Source of the DNA: Planctomycetota bacterium
GTDB lineage: Bacteria; Planctomycetota; Phycisphaerae; UBA1845; Fen-1342
NCBI GenBank assembly: GCA_030616465.1
Contig: JAUWXH010000152.1
Coordinates: 1-5,928, forward strand
Length of the DNA stretch: 5,928 bases
Direction of reading: 5' to 3'
Below the pieces are notes generated by a model. It did not search any database. It was given only the letters and a program-made list of their open reading frames with translations, and had not been told where the DNA came from. Shown here in pieces: positions 5,208 to 5,928 of this stretch (its first letter is position 1; each line of letters begins with the position of its first letter). Position numbers and translations under genes: made by a program.

Positions 5208-5928
5208 TCACTTCTTCTCCGCGGCGATCGGCGCGTCCAGAATCGGGGGCCGGTCCTGGGCCTTCTGCTTCTTCTCGATCTCGATCTGCTCGACCAGGAT
5301 GCTCGGGGAAATGGCCGAAACCGGCAGCGAGCCCGACTCCGCCCCGCAGGAACCGTTAAAAACACCCGGGTCGTCCCCGGTGCACATGATCTTCGAGAAA
5401 CAGGTCAACGGCGTGCCGACAATATCGACCCCGCGGACCAGCTCGTCCGGACGCCCGTCGGCGTAGACGCGATAGACCAGGATCGGCAGAACCTTAAAGG
5501 CCTGCGGACCCCACGTGCGCGTGGTCGTGAACCCGCCGGAGATGTCTCTGAAGATCAGCCCGAACTCCTTGTCCTGCTTGTGGCACTCCTCAACCAGCAT
5601 GGCCCGCAACCGCTCGAACGGAACCTGCTTGGTGGATTCGACCACCAGGTTGCCCTGGCGGGCGACGACTTGGCTGCCAGGTTGCCGCCGACCATGGCCG
5701 TTGGACTTGGTGATCCCGCGTGTCGGCGAGCGGGACATCAGGAAGGTCTTCAAGACCCCGTTCTCAACCAGGTGTGCCGGCTGCCCGGGAACGCACTCCT
5801 CGTCGAACTCGTAGAACCCGTTCAGGTCTTGACCGTTGAACTGGCGGCGCGACGGGTCGTCAGTGACGCTCAAAAACGTCGGCAGCACCTCCTGGCCCAG
5901 CTTCTTGGCGAAGGTCTGGCCCTCTTCG
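5208..5928 (-). CDS. TldD-like metallopeptidase, C-terminal part (N-terminus beyond the window)
   Basis: The frame is open from the right edge to the stop at 5208-5210, giving the last 239 residues of a TldD/PmbA-family protein. The visible part starts 'EEGQTFAKKLGQEVLP'. In exported relatives this block comes shortly after the HExxxH metal site, so the site itself should lie just outside the window. Further signatures are 'TDDPS', 'HLVENGVLKTFLMSRSPT' (fragment residues 52-69), 'VYADGRPDELVRG' (154-166) and the end 'RPPILDAP'. Cys194 of the fragment (bases 5346-5348, in 'FNGSCGAESG') falls where E. coli TldD has its zinc-binding cysteine, whereas the downstream paralogue has none. This makes it the likely catalytic subunit of a TldD/TldE-like pair. 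A GTG at 5888 is an internal codon, not the start. Whether this subunit also has a signal peptide cannot be seen here. Confidence 0.87.
   Translation of the reverse strand, partial: EEGQTFAKKLGQEVLPTFLSVTDDPSRRQFNGQDLNGFYEFDEECVPGQPAHLVENGVLKTFLMSRSPTRGITKSNGHGRRQPGSQVVARQGNLVVESTKQVPFERLRAMLVEECHKQDKEFGLIFRDISGGFTTTRTWGPQAFKVLPILVYRVYADGRPDELVRGVDIVGTPLTCFSKIMCTGDDPGVFNGSCGAESGSLPVSAISPSILVEQIEIEKKQKAQDRPPILDAPIAAEKK

Noticed and set aside
4963..5466. 167-codon plus-strand open frame across the gap between the two protease genes
   Set aside because: Low-complexity Arg/Ser product antisense to both genes, with no ribosome-binding site or known domain.

Overview
The window is a GC-rich bacterial chromosome segment with five protein genes, two of them cut by the window edges. 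I find no RNA gene, CRISPR array or transposase gene. The best guide to the organism is the secreted protein at 2344-3162. It combines a signal peptide, a 'NSLVNPGFETG' jelly-roll-like domain and a pair of dockerin-like Ca-binding loops introduced by 'GCPGDVDGDGD'. That architecture is very common in Planctomycetota, especially Phycisphaerae-like lineages. The exported TldD/PmbA-type proteins and the GC-rich palindromic repeats fit this, but the assignment is inference from protein style and not from a marker gene.

Layout. (1) A tRNA-dihydrouridine synthase on the minus strand starts at 1006 and runs off the left edge. (2) Divergent from it, 49 bp away, an LD-carboxypeptidase of peptidase family S66 (1056-2150, plus strand) carries an unusual in-frame, repeat-like, Arg/Ser-rich segment of about 34 codons between its two domains. 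(3) 2151-2343 is a short convergent spacer with a GC hairpin and a doubtful small reading frame. (4) The exported dockerin-repeat protein lies on the minus strand at 2344-3162. (5) 3163-3473 is non-coding. It holds the likely leader and promoter of the dockerin gene and, against the 3' end of the next gene, two neighbouring inverted-repeat structures (3314-3367 and 3373-3460). (6) Two paralogous TldD/PmbA-family genes lie on the minus strand, 69 bp apart: the C-terminal 239 residues of a TldD-like protein (5208 to beyond 5928), then a complete exported TldE/PmbA-like protein (3474-5138).

How the genes work together. The last two genes look like one operon encoding a two-subunit protease of the TldD/TldE kind, at least one subunit being exported. 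The upstream partner keeps the C-terminal cysteine expected to bind zinc. The downstream partner lacks both the HExxxH site and that cysteine, so the usual division into a catalytic and a non-catalytic subunit appears conserved in an envelope version. The LD-carboxypeptidase would act on peptidoglycan peptides, and the dihydrouridine synthase on tRNA. Nothing in the sequence links these two functionally to the protease pair. The points most worth a second look are the exported TldD/TldE-like pair, the repeat inside the S66 gene, and the palindromic element at 3373-3460.
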